Shown in pieces: positions 1 to 6,414 of a stretch of DNA of 22,553 bases; position 1 is the stretch's first letter; each line of letters begins with the position of its first letter. The position numbers and the translations under genes were made by a program. Under the pieces are notes generated by a model, which saw nothing but the letters and a program-made list of their open reading frames with translations, had not been told where the DNA came from and did not search any database. Source of the stretch: Bacilli bacterium (GTDB taxonomy: Bacteria > Bacillota_I > Bacilli_A > RF39 > UBA660). Location: NCBI GenBank assembly GCA_900758495.1, contig CAAERO010000012.1, forward strand, positions 1-22,553, written 5' to 3'.

Positions 1-47
1 CTATCATTATACAAATTTATTTTATCTTCAAATGATAATTTTCCCAT
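1..47 (-). CDS. N-terminus of a probable IS3-family transposase helper protein (partial)
   Basis: Only the first 15 codons are inside the window, starting at an ATG at 47-45 on the minus strand and reading MGKLSFEDKINLYND before the edge. A GAGG ribosome binding site lies 8-9 bases upstream. This opening resembles the helix-turn-helix OrfA (IS150-like) proteins of IS3-family elements in low-GC Bacillota, which bind the element ends and are fused by frameshifting to the DDE transposase. The call rests on this short N-terminus and on the hairpin and terminus-like sequence just upstream, so another small HTH protein remains possible. Confidence 0.5.
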   Translation of the reverse strand, partial: MGKLSFEDKINLYND

Positions 48-52
48 ATAAA

Positions 53-86
53 AACCTCGTTTCTACTTTGTCCAAGAAACGGGGTT
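53..86 (-). promoter_or_regulatory. Hairpin covering the ribosome binding site of the IS gene
   Basis: Twelve-base arms at 53-64 and 75-86 pair with one G-T wobble around a 10-base loop. On minus-strand RNA the 3' arm contains the GAGG ribosome binding site of the gene starting at 47. Transcripts reading in from outside would fold and hide it, a known way for insertion sequences to limit transposase synthesis. The function is inferred; the pairing is seen directly. Confidence 0.5.
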
Positions 87-135
87 CATATCAAAGTTAA
101 TTCCTTTTTTTCTTTTTAAATAATTAAAAACAGTG

Positions 136-141
136 TATAAT
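136..141 (+). promoter_or_regulatory. Candidate -10 element of the desulfurase/thiI operon
   Basis: A perfect TATAAT preceded directly by TG sits 27 bases before the start codon at 169. No good -35 box is found 16-18 bases upstream, where the sequence is mostly T. Confidence 0.35.
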
Positions 142-168
142 AAGCTTGTTATAAAAAGGAGGTTCCTT

Positions 169-1272
169 ATGATTTATTTTGATAATAGTGCAACAACAAA
201 AACTAGAAAAGAAGTTCTTGATACTTTTTATAAAGTAAGTGAAGAGTTTTTTGCTAATCCTAACTCTTTACATAAATTAGGTTTGAAGAGTAAAAAACTT
301 ATGAAGAAAGCTGAAAGTCAAGTGGCAACTCTTATGGGGGTAAAGAGTGATGAAGTTATTTTCACATCTAGCTCTAGTGAATCTAATAATATGGCTATAA
401 AAGGAGTAATAGATTACTATAAACATCGTAATAAATTAGTAATTACTACCGAGTTAGAGCATGCTTCAATCACGGAAACTTTACAACAACTAGATGATGA
501 AATAACTGTCAAATATGTTAAACTAGATGACAAAGGCCATGTAGATTTACAAAATTTAACAGAGCTGTTGGAAGAAGAACCATTACTTGTCACTATTCAT
601 CATGTTAATAGTGAAACAGGTATTATTCAAGATATTAATACGATTGGAAAATTAATAAAGAAATATCATAAGACAATTTTTCATGTAGATGGCACTCAAA
701 GTGTTGGTAAAATACCTGTAAACCTAGATAATGTAGACCTATTTAGTTTTAGTGCACATAAATTTTTTGGTATAAAAGGAATAGCTTGTCTAATTAAAAA
801 AGAAAAAATAAATCTTTCACCATTAATAGCCGGAGGAGATAGTCAAACTATTTATCGTGCTGGAACACCATCAGTACCATTAATAGCTTCCCTTGCAAAA
901 GCTCTTCGCTTAATATTAGAAGAGGAAGAAGAAAACACCCTAAAAGTACAAGAACTTAACGACTATTTAAGAAAAAAATTAGTTAACTTAAATGTCATAA
1001 TTAATTCACCAGTTGATGCTTCTCCTTATATCTTAAATTTCAGTATAATAGGAAAAAAGCCAGAGACAGTCTTACATACTTTTGAACTTTTTGATATTTA
1101 TATTTCTAGTAAAACAGCATGCTCATCAAAAGAAAATTATTCAAAAACACTTTATGCTCTTAATAATAATATGGATATAAGTAAAAGTTCTTTAAGAGTT
1201 AGTTTTTCTAAAGATAATACCAAAGAAGAAATAGATAAATTTATAAAAGTTTTAAAGGAGGAAATACTATAA
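169..1272 (+). CDS. Cysteine desulfurase (NifS/IscS-like, ThiI-associated)
   Basis: A pyridoxal-phosphate enzyme of about 367 residues that removes sulfur from cysteine as a persulfide. The start at 169 (MIYFDNSATT) has AAGGAGG six bases upstream; an upstream in-frame ATG at 133 lacks this and would add residues not seen in the family. Family landmarks are the N-terminal FDNSATT, HHVNSETG near residue 150, the cofactor-binding Asp174 in HVDGTQ, the Schiff-base Lys198 in SAHKFFG, and catalytic Cys318 in TACSSK. The stop overlaps the thiI start by one base (TAATG). In B. subtilis the desulfurase NifZ next to thiI donates sulfur for tRNA 4-thiouridine, so this copy is probably dedicated to ThiI rather than general iron-sulfur assembly; that part is inference. 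Confidence 0.92.
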   Translation: MIYFDNSATTKTRKEVLDTFYKVSEEFFANPNSLHKLGLKSKKLMKKAESQVATLMGVKSDEVIFTSSSSESNNMAIKGVIDYYKHRNKLVITTELEHASITETLQQLDDEITVKYVKLDDKGHVDLQNLTELLEEEPLLVTIHHVNSETGIIQDINTIGKLIKKYHKTIFHVDGTQSVGKIPVNLDNVDLFSFSAHKFFGIKGIACLIKKEKINLSPLIAGGDSQTIYRAGTPSVPLIASLAKALRLILEEEEENTLKVQELNDYLRKKLVNLNVIINSPVDASPYILNFSIIGKKPETVLHTFELFDIYISSKTACSSKENYSKTLYALNNNMDISKSSLRVSFSKDNTKEEIDKFIKVLKEEIL

Positions 1273-2459
1273 TGGAGAAAATGATACTAATAAAATATGG
1301 AGAATTAACTACTAAAAAAGGTAATAGAAATTTCTTCGTTAAAACATTAAAAAATAATTTAGATACAAAATTAAAAAGATATAATGCAAGTATTACCATG
1401 GATTTAGCGAGAATGTATATAACTTATGATGAAACAGAAGAAGAACCAGTAATAGATGCTATTAATACAACTTTTGGTATTCACTCTTATCATATGATAT
1501 ATACTTGCGAGTCAACAAAAGAAAAAATTACTGACTTATTAATAGAAACGGTAAAAAAAGTTGATTTTAAAACATTTAAAGTAAAAGTTAAACGAAGTGA
1601 TAAATCATTTAAAGAGACAAGTGAAGAGTTAGCACCATATTTTGGTGGAATAGTTTTAAAAAATAAAGATAATATAAAAGTGGATGTTCATAATCCTGAA
1701 GTACTTATTAATATAGAAATATTAAAAGAAAAAACATTAATCTATTATAATGCTTTTAAAGGACTTGGTGGTTATCCAATAGGAACACAACCAAAAGGAT
1801 TATTAATGTTAAGTGGAGGAATCGATTCACCAGTAGCAGGATATCTTGCTATGAAACGTGGAATAAAAGTAGAAGCAGTTTACTTTGAAGCTATACCACA
1901 TACTAGTTTAGAAGCTAGAGAAAAAGTTCTAACTTTAGCTAAAAAACTTGCTAAATATCAAAACGAAGTAAAAGTTCACATTGTACCATTTACTAAAATT
2001 CAAGAAGAAATATATAAAAATGTTAAAGAAGATTATGTTATTACTATAATGAGAAGAATGATGTACCGCATAATGGAGATGTTAGCTAAGAAAAATAAAG
2101 CTTATGCTATTATCAATGGAGAAAGTATTGGCCAAGTAGCAAGTCAAACATTACATAGTATGCACGTTATCAATAGTGTAACTAATTATCCTGTTATTAG
2201 ACCAGTTGCTTGTTTTGATAAATTAGAAATAATTGATATAGCTAAAAAAATAGATACTTATGAAACCAGTATTTTACCTTATGAAGATTGCTGTACAGTG
2301 TTTGTACCAAAACATCCAGTAATTAATCCAAGTTTGGATGAATGTATTAAACAAGAAGAAAAAATAGATTATCAAGAGCTTCTTATAGATACTGTAAAAA
2401 ATACTTTTACCTTAAAAATTAAAAATGAACAAGAAGAAAATTTAAAAGAATTTTTATAG
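1272..2459 (+). CDS. thiI: tRNA 4-thiouridine synthase ThiI
   Basis: A cytosolic enzyme that adenylates uridine 8 of tRNA and replaces its oxygen with sulfur; it can also feed thiazole synthesis. The 395-residue protein has an N-terminal ferredoxin-like/THUMP region (roughly 1-165) that binds tRNA, then a PP-loop ATP pyrophosphatase domain with the signature SGGIDS at residues 181-186. ILPYEDCCTVFVPKHP near the C-terminus is typical of the Firmicutes form. There is no C-terminal rhodanese domain, unlike E. coli ThiI, which fits short Gram-positive versions that rely on a partner desulfurase. It is translationally coupled to the desulfurase by a one-base stop/start overlap and has GGAGG upstream at 1258-1262. 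Confidence 0.95.
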   Translation: MEKMILIKYGELTTKKGNRNFFVKTLKNNLDTKLKRYNASITMDLARMYITYDETEEEPVIDAINTTFGIHSYHMIYTCESTKEKITDLLIETVKKVDFKTFKVKVKRSDKSFKETSEELAPYFGGIVLKNKDNIKVDVHNPEVLINIEILKEKTLIYYNAFKGLGGYPIGTQPKGLLMLSGGIDSPVAGYLAMKRGIKVEAVYFEAIPHTSLEAREKVLTLAKKLAKYQNEVKVHIVPFTKIQEEIYKNVKEDYVITIMRRMMYRIMEMLAKKNKAYAIINGESIGQVASQTLHSMHVINSVTNYPVIRPVACFDKLEIIDIAKKIDTYETSILPYEDCCTVFVPKHPVINPSLDECIKQEEKIDYQELLIDTVKNTFTLKIKNEQEENLKEFL

Positions 2460-2483
2460 GAAAAAATTACCATAAAAAAAGAT

Positions 2484-2512
2484 GTATGAAATTAGAAAAA
2501 CTTCACATTCTA
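2484..2512 (+). promoter_or_regulatory. Candidate sigma-F/sigma-G promoter of the SASP gene
   Basis: GTATG at 2484-2488 and CATTCTA at 2506-2512, separated by 17 bases, match the forespore promoter patterns GHATR and CATnnTA. The predicted transcript starts near 2519, just before the ribosome binding site, giving an unusually short leader. Forespore control is expected for SASP genes. Confidence 0.5.
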
Positions 2513-2532
2513 CTAATGTAGGAGGTGAAACA

Positions 2533-2748
2533 ATGACTAATTCAAGTAACAACAGTTCAATGAAAATGCGTGTTCCTGGTGCTAAACAAGCTATCGATAA
2601 AATGAAATACGAAATTGCTAATGAATTCGGTGTTAATTTAGGACCAGATGCTACTTCTCGTGCTAACGGATCAGTTGGTGGTGAAATCACAAAACGTTTA
2701 GTTCAAAATGGACTTAATCAAGTAAGTGGAAGTTATACTAACAAGTAA
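2533..2748 (+). CDS. Alpha/beta-type small acid-soluble spore protein (SASP)
   Basis: A 71-residue DNA-binding protein made in the forespore that coats spore DNA and protects it from UV and chemical damage; it is degraded at germination by the protease GPR. Family blocks are VPGAKQAIDKMKYEIANEFG (14-33) and RANGSVGGEITKRLV (43-57). The usual GPR cleavage site falls between Glu27 and Ile28 in the YEIA segment. The start at 2533 is chosen because GGAGGTG lies 6-12 bases upstream and the protein then has normal family length; in-frame codons upstream read unrelated residues. It has its own sporulation-type promoter and a strong terminator, so it is monocistronic. Direct evidence for endospore formation. 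Confidence 0.96.
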   Translation: MTNSSNNSSMKMRVPGAKQAIDKMKYEIANEFGVNLGPDATSRANGSVGGEITKRLVQNGLNQVSGSYTNK

Positions 2749-2765
2749 TTATAGATAACTTAGTC

Positions 2766-2793
2766 GATAGGCTGAAAAAGCCTATCTTTTTTT
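2766..2793 (+). terminator. Intrinsic terminator after the SASP gene
   Basis: Eight-base perfect arms GATAGGCT/AGCCTATC (2766-2773 and 2779-2786) with a GAAAA loop are followed by seven T residues. Confidence 0.9.
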
Positions 2794-2829
2794 GCTTAAT
2801 TTATTTATAATATAATTAGGTGAGTTAAA

Positions 2830-3957
2830 ATGTTTGACAAATATAAAGGAATTATAAATCTCGAAATGGTTTTGAAAGATGAATATAACTATACATTTAC
2901 TGGTAACTTAAAAGATTTATATTTACAACCATTTATTGAATTAGAAGGAGAAGGAACTGATGCTTTATGTTGGATAAAATATCAAGGTGATAGTTATTTA
3001 TTTAAATCATTAAAAGACTTTGAATATAATGTTTGGGGTGAATTACTATCTGAAGAATTTGCAAAAAGATTAAATATACCATGTGCATCTTATAGAGCTG
3101 CTTACTTTGGTAACAAAAAAGGAGTACTTTCTAAACAAATGTTAAAAAGTGATGAAACATTAATACTTGGTAGTGAAATATTTCAAGATTTTTTTAATCA
3201 AAAAACAAGAAATGGCAATCAAGAAAAAACATTAAAAGAAAAATTTGATCTTTATGAAATACCTAAAGAAATACGTAATTATGATTCATTTAAACAAAGC
3301 AATTCGGTATTTAAAAGATTAAATAATTTAGAACAGGTTTGGGATATATTAGCAACTAGAAAGGACATAAGTGACGAAGAATTAACTACTCTAGTTAATA
3401 GTTATACAAGGATGTTTTTGTTTGATATTTTTACTTTACAAGCTGATAGACATCCTAATAATTGGGGAGTGGTTAAAACAGCAAATGGTAAATATAAACC
3501 TAGTCCATTATTTGATAATAGTACATCATTTGGCCTTGGTTATCCTTTTATGGAAAGAAGAGTAACTAATTTCAAAAATGAATTTATGAATGCTAGATTC
3601 TCTAGAGATTATCATAATATAGACAATGCTATTTATAAAGCAAGTCCTATCTTTACTCTTTCTAACGATAATATAAAAGACACATCACTAGAAATGTTTA
3701 GAGATTTTATAAGAAAAACAGGTAGTAGTTCTCTTATGTATATAAGGCCACTATTTAGCACTATTAATTCTGAGAACTTAGAAAAGATAATAAAAGAAGT
3801 TTCTTTAAGAAATGGTTTAGAAATGAATGATAATTTAGAAAGTTACATTTACAATGTATTTGATTATCACCATAATAAATTAGCAACTATAATGGATAAA
3901 GAGTATCAAGGAGGTAGTATTAAAAATGATACAGAAAAGAGTGTTAGAAGAATTTAA
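2830..3957 (+). CDS. HipA-like protein kinase domain protein
   Basis: A 375-residue protein with a HipA/CtkA-like kinase fold. The N-lobe region around residues 48-112 (WIKYQGDSYLFKSL, then GELLSEEFAKRLNIPCASYRAA and GVLSKQML) resembles the ATP-binding part of HipA-like kinases. The catalytic loop is LQADRHPNNWGV with Asp206 and Asn211, and the metal-binding aspartate is Asp229 in PLFDNSTSFG. All three key residues are present, so it should be active. There is no HipB-like DNA-binding antitoxin next to it, so a classical HipBA toxin role is not supported. The ribosome binding site (AGGTGAG) is moderate. Its last 32 bases overlap the next gene, indicating coupled translation. The substrate is unknown. 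Confidence 0.75.
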   Translation: MFDKYKGIINLEMVLKDEYNYTFTGNLKDLYLQPFIELEGEGTDALCWIKYQGDSYLFKSLKDFEYNVWGELLSEEFAKRLNIPCASYRAAYFGNKKGVLSKQMLKSDETLILGSEIFQDFFNQKTRNGNQEKTLKEKFDLYEIPKEIRNYDSFKQSNSVFKRLNNLEQVWDILATRKDISDEELTTLVNSYTRMFLFDIFTLQADRHPNNWGVVKTANGKYKPSPLFDNSTSFGLGYPFMERRVTNFKNEFMNARFSRDYHNIDNAIYKASPIFTLSNDNIKDTSLEMFRDFIRKTGSSSLMYIRPLFSTINSENLEKIIKEVSLRNGLEMNDNLESYIYNVFDYHHNKLATIMDKEYQGGSIKNDTEKSVRRI

Positions 3958-4345
3958 TGGAGTAATTAAAGTGTTTAAAAATAATGAGATAGAAGATAAA
4001 ATAATTCTATCATTTATAGATACTAATTTTGACTTTTTAAAAGAAAAGGAGGATATAGAAAGACATTTATTTTTATTAATGAATAAAAAAGAATTGTATA
4101 GTGTTTTATATGTGAATGAAGATAACTATTTATGGTCCACATATGATGATAATGAATTCTTGCCTTTTAGAAAATTATCGGATGATTTTAAAAATAATGA
4201 CTATGTAGTAGAAATGGTTATTGCTTATGCCTCATCTTATAAAATAAAAGAAGTTATTCCAGAAATAGATAGTATGAATGTTGAAAATAAGGTTAAAACT
4301 TTAAAAAATATTGGGCTAAACTCTAATGGCTATCACATAAAATAA
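3926..4345 (+). CDS. Unknown protein overlapping the HipA-like kinase gene
   Basis: A 139-residue soluble protein that I do not recognise. It has no membrane segment or signal peptide and is rich in Lys, Asp, Glu and Asn. The start lies inside the end of the kinase gene with AAGGAGG at 3908-3914, so the two are co-translated. The tight coupling suggests a partner, substrate or regulator of the kinase; this is inference from position only. The kinase-first order differs from HipBST systems, where the small HipS protein is encoded before the kinase. Confidence 0.7.
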   Translation: MIQKRVLEEFNGVIKVFKNNEIEDKIILSFIDTNFDFLKEKEDIERHLFLLMNKKELYSVLYVNEDNYLWSTYDDNEFLPFRKLSDDFKNNDYVVEMVIAYASSYKIKEVIPEIDSMNVENKVKTLKNIGLNSNGYHIK

Positions 4346-4351
4346 AAATAA

Positions 4352-4381
4352 TTGGAATTTTTAAAGAGGTTCTGTTACAAT
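4352..4381 (+). promoter_or_regulatory. Candidate sigma-A promoter of the first acetate kinase gene
   Basis: TTGGAA (4352-4357), 18 bases, then TACAAT (4376-4381) with an extended -10 TGT just before it. It lies between the unknown gene ending at 4345 and the start at 4403. Confidence 0.45.
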
Positions 4382-4402
4382 AAGTAAAAGGAGAGAGAAA
4401 AA

Positions 4403-5596
4403 ATGAAATTATTATCAGTTAACGCTGGGAGTAGTTCTTTAAAATTTCGCTTATACGAAATGCCAGAAGAAAAACTTTTAATGAAAGGAATGTTTGAGAG
4501 AATTGGTTTTTTTGGAAGTTGCTATAGTATCAGAATTGGTGATACTAAAATTAGTAAAGATGTACCACTAAAAGATCATAATGAAGCAGTTAAAATCTTA
4601 TTAGAAGAATTAATAAGTAATAAAGTAGTAGCATCTTTAGAAGAAATAGAAGCAGTTGGAAATCGTGTTGTTCATGGGGGGAATAAGTATTCAAAATCAG
4701 TTGAAATAACTGATAGAGTACTTATGGAAATAGAAGAAATTAGTGATTTAGCACCACTTCATAATCCAGCTGCATTAAAAGGAATCTATGCATTTAAAAA
4801 AAATATTCCTAATGCTAAATTAGTAGCTTGCTTTGATACTGCTTTTCATCAAACAATGAAAGAAAAAACATATTTATATCCAGTACCTTATGAGTGGTAT
4901 GTTAAATATGATGTTAGAAAATATGGCTTTCATGGACTAAGTCATAAGTTTATTACAGAAAAAATGAAAGAAATATTAGGTAAAAATCCTAATTTAATCA
5001 TTTGTCATATTGGAAATGGAGCTTCTATAACTGCAGTTAAAGATGGTAAATCTATTGATACTTCAATGGGCTTTACACCAAATGCTGGAATTATGATGGG
5101 AACAAGATCAGGTGATATAGATTATTCAATTCTTTCCTACATAATGAAAAAAGAAGAAAGAAATCTAGATTGGATGGATAGTCAATTAAATAAAAAAAGT
5201 GGTCTTGAAGGAATTGCTGGAATGAGTGATTTGAGAGATATTGATAGAGCTTATGAAGCACGAGATGCTAAGGCTTTACTAGCACTTGATATGTACACAG
5301 ATAAAATAGTTGATTATGTTGCAAAATATTATGTTAAACTTGGCGGTAAAGTAGATGCTATTTGCTTTACAGCTGGTGGTGGCGAAAATGATGACATCAT
5401 CAGAAAAGAGGCGGTTAATAAACTTTATCCATTAGGAATTTATTTAGATGAAGAAAAAAATAAAGAAACTATCGTAAGAAAAGGTGTTGAAGGAATTATC
5501 TCTAGTAATGAATCTAAAATACCAGTTTATGTATTAGCAACTGATGAAGAGTTAATGATTGCAAGAGATACTTATAATATAACGGTAGAAGAGTAA
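4403..5596 (+). CDS. ackA: Acetate kinase paralog, divergent copy
   Basis: A 397-residue ASKHA-family kinase that interconverts acetate plus ATP and acetyl phosphate plus ADP, the ATP-forming last step of acetate fermentation. Expected active-site residues are present: Asn7 (VNAGSSS), Arg88, His120 (APLHNP), Asp145 (FDTAFH), His177 (FHGLSH), Arg235 (GTRSGD) and the C-terminal DEELMIARD. It differs from the usual family pattern at adjacent positions: GNR instead of GHR before Arg88, GDIDY instead of GDVDP after Arg235, one residue missing in the GMS-DLRD loop, and AGGGEN instead of AG(V/I)GEN. The second copy at 6415 keeps the usual forms. It may prefer another acyl substrate or have relaxed constraint; that is inference. 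AAGGAGA precedes the ATG. Confidence 0.88.
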   Translation: MKLLSVNAGSSSLKFRLYEMPEEKLLMKGMFERIGFFGSCYSIRIGDTKISKDVPLKDHNEAVKILLEELISNKVVASLEEIEAVGNRVVHGGNKYSKSVEITDRVLMEIEEISDLAPLHNPAALKGIYAFKKNIPNAKLVACFDTAFHQTMKEKTYLYPVPYEWYVKYDVRKYGFHGLSHKFITEKMKEILGKNPNLIICHIGNGASITAVKDGKSIDTSMGFTPNAGIMMGTRSGDIDYSILSYIMKKEERNLDWMDSQLNKKSGLEGIAGMSDLRDIDRAYEARDAKALLALDMYTDKIVDYVAKYYVKLGGKVDAICFTAGGGENDDIIRKEAVNKLYPLGIYLDEEKNKETIVRKGVEGIISSNESKIPVYVLATDEELMIARDTYNITVEE

Positions 5597-5612
5597 AGGT
5601 TAGCAGAAAATT

Positions 5613-6308
5613 ATGACAAGAGAAGAGTGTGTTCAAAAAGCAAAAGATATAATGATAAATAAAAATCCATATGGTAGATATCATAAATACAACTTTGATA
5701 CATATAATTATGGAGAAAATACACCAATTAATTCTGATACAATTACTAATATGCCAAGTGCTACAATCATATTAAGTGAAAAGGTATATGGTTCTCTTCA
5801 AGCTATTCAAGATGTTACTAATGAAGAAACAAAAGAAGTACCATTCTTTATATATGGAAGAGAAACAGCTAATAATGTAATTGAATTTGATGATTTTTTT
5901 ACAAATAGTAATAGTAATAATAGACAAAGTACAGAAGCGGTTTTTAATCAGGTGATGATTGATGATTTAGAAAGAAGAGTTAATAATAATTTAAATACTG
6001 ACTTTGTAGTTTGTCATGGTCATTCTCATCCAGCAAAAAGTAATTTTCATGAAAACTTTTCGCTTGGTGATTTTGCTTCTTATATAGAGATGAATCAGAA
6101 TAACTCTGTATTTAGAAATAAACAAGTTGAATTAACCAGTTGTTTAGTTACAAGCACAGGTGATATTAACTTTTTATTTTATGATAATGTGAGTGACAAT
6201 TTCTATCGCTTTACTAATGTTTATGCCAAAAGTGAAAATGGTCTTAGGCCAGTTAATTGTTATAATATGAATCAAGAAGAAAATTATCAACGAACAGGAC
6301 ACAGATAA
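5613..6308 (+). CDS. JAMM/MPN-type (JAB1-like) metallopeptidase domain protein
   Basis: A 231-residue protein with a zinc JAMM-type motif: HSHP at residues 137-140 and S-L-G-D at 150-153, with Glu75 in KEVPFFIYG as the likely upstream catalytic glutamate. JAMM enzymes cut isopeptide bonds or process ubiquitin-like proteins, cysteine-cofactor carriers or other tails. The gap between HSHP and SxxD is nine residues here, three more than the usual six, so the active-site loop is longer than normal. No ubiquitin-like, E1 or E2 gene is in the window. There is no signal peptide or membrane segment. It starts 16 bases after ackA with a weak ribosome binding site, suggesting co-transcription with it, and is followed by a terminator. 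The substrate is unknown. Confidence 0.65.
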   Translation: MTREECVQKAKDIMINKNPYGRYHKYNFDTYNYGENTPINSDTITNMPSATIILSEKVYGSLQAIQDVTNEETKEVPFFIYGRETANNVIEFDDFFTNSNSNNRQSTEAVFNQVMIDDLERRVNNNLNTDFVVCHGHSHPAKSNFHENFSLGDFASYIEMNQNNSVFRNKQVELTSCLVTSTGDINFLFYDNVSDNFYRFTNVYAKSENGLRPVNCYNMNQEENYQRTGHR

Positions 6309-6348
6309 AAAATAGTACTTGAATTACTCTTGATAATTACTTATACCA

Positions 6349-6378
6349 AGATAGAAAGTTTACATTTCTATCTTTTTT
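6349..6378 (+). terminator. Intrinsic terminator after the JAMM gene
   Basis: Nine-base perfect arms AGATAGAAA/TTTCTATCT (6349-6357 and 6365-6373) with a seven-base loop, followed by a T run to 6378. Its loop also contains the -35 box of the next promoter. Confidence 0.85.
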
Positions 6379-6387
6379 AGATATAAT
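6359..6387 (+). promoter_or_regulatory. Sigma-A promoter of the second acetate kinase gene
   Basis: TTTACA (6359-6364), exactly 17 bases, TATAAT (6382-6387). It overlaps the preceding terminator hairpin, with the -35 box in the hairpin loop. The predicted start near 6394 gives a leader of about 20 bases to the ATG at 6415. Confidence 0.7.
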
Positions 6388-6414
6388 AAAGTTGTTTTAG
6401 AAAAGAGGAATATT

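Larger units (their letters stand above)
1..88 (-). mobile_element. Probable end of an IS3-type insertion sequence
   Basis: Read on the minus strand, the sequence from 88 starts TGAACCCCGTTTCTTGGACA and leads into the HTH-protein start at 47. A TG-initiated end followed by a CCCGTTT..TTGGACA motif is what I recall for IS150-group termini; this is from memory. The other end and any target-site duplication are outside the window. If right, the element boundary is near 88 and the chromosome-side gene starts only 80 bases away. Confidence 0.45.

Noticed and set aside
2454..2690. Open frame on the minus strand opposite the SASP gene
   Set aside because: It lies antisense to a clear SASP gene, lacks a ribosome binding site and has no recognisable content.
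2830..4345. Classical HipBA or HipBST toxin-antitoxin system
   Set aside because: There is no HipB-like helix-turn-helix protein next to the kinase, and the small partner follows rather than precedes it without resembling HipS.
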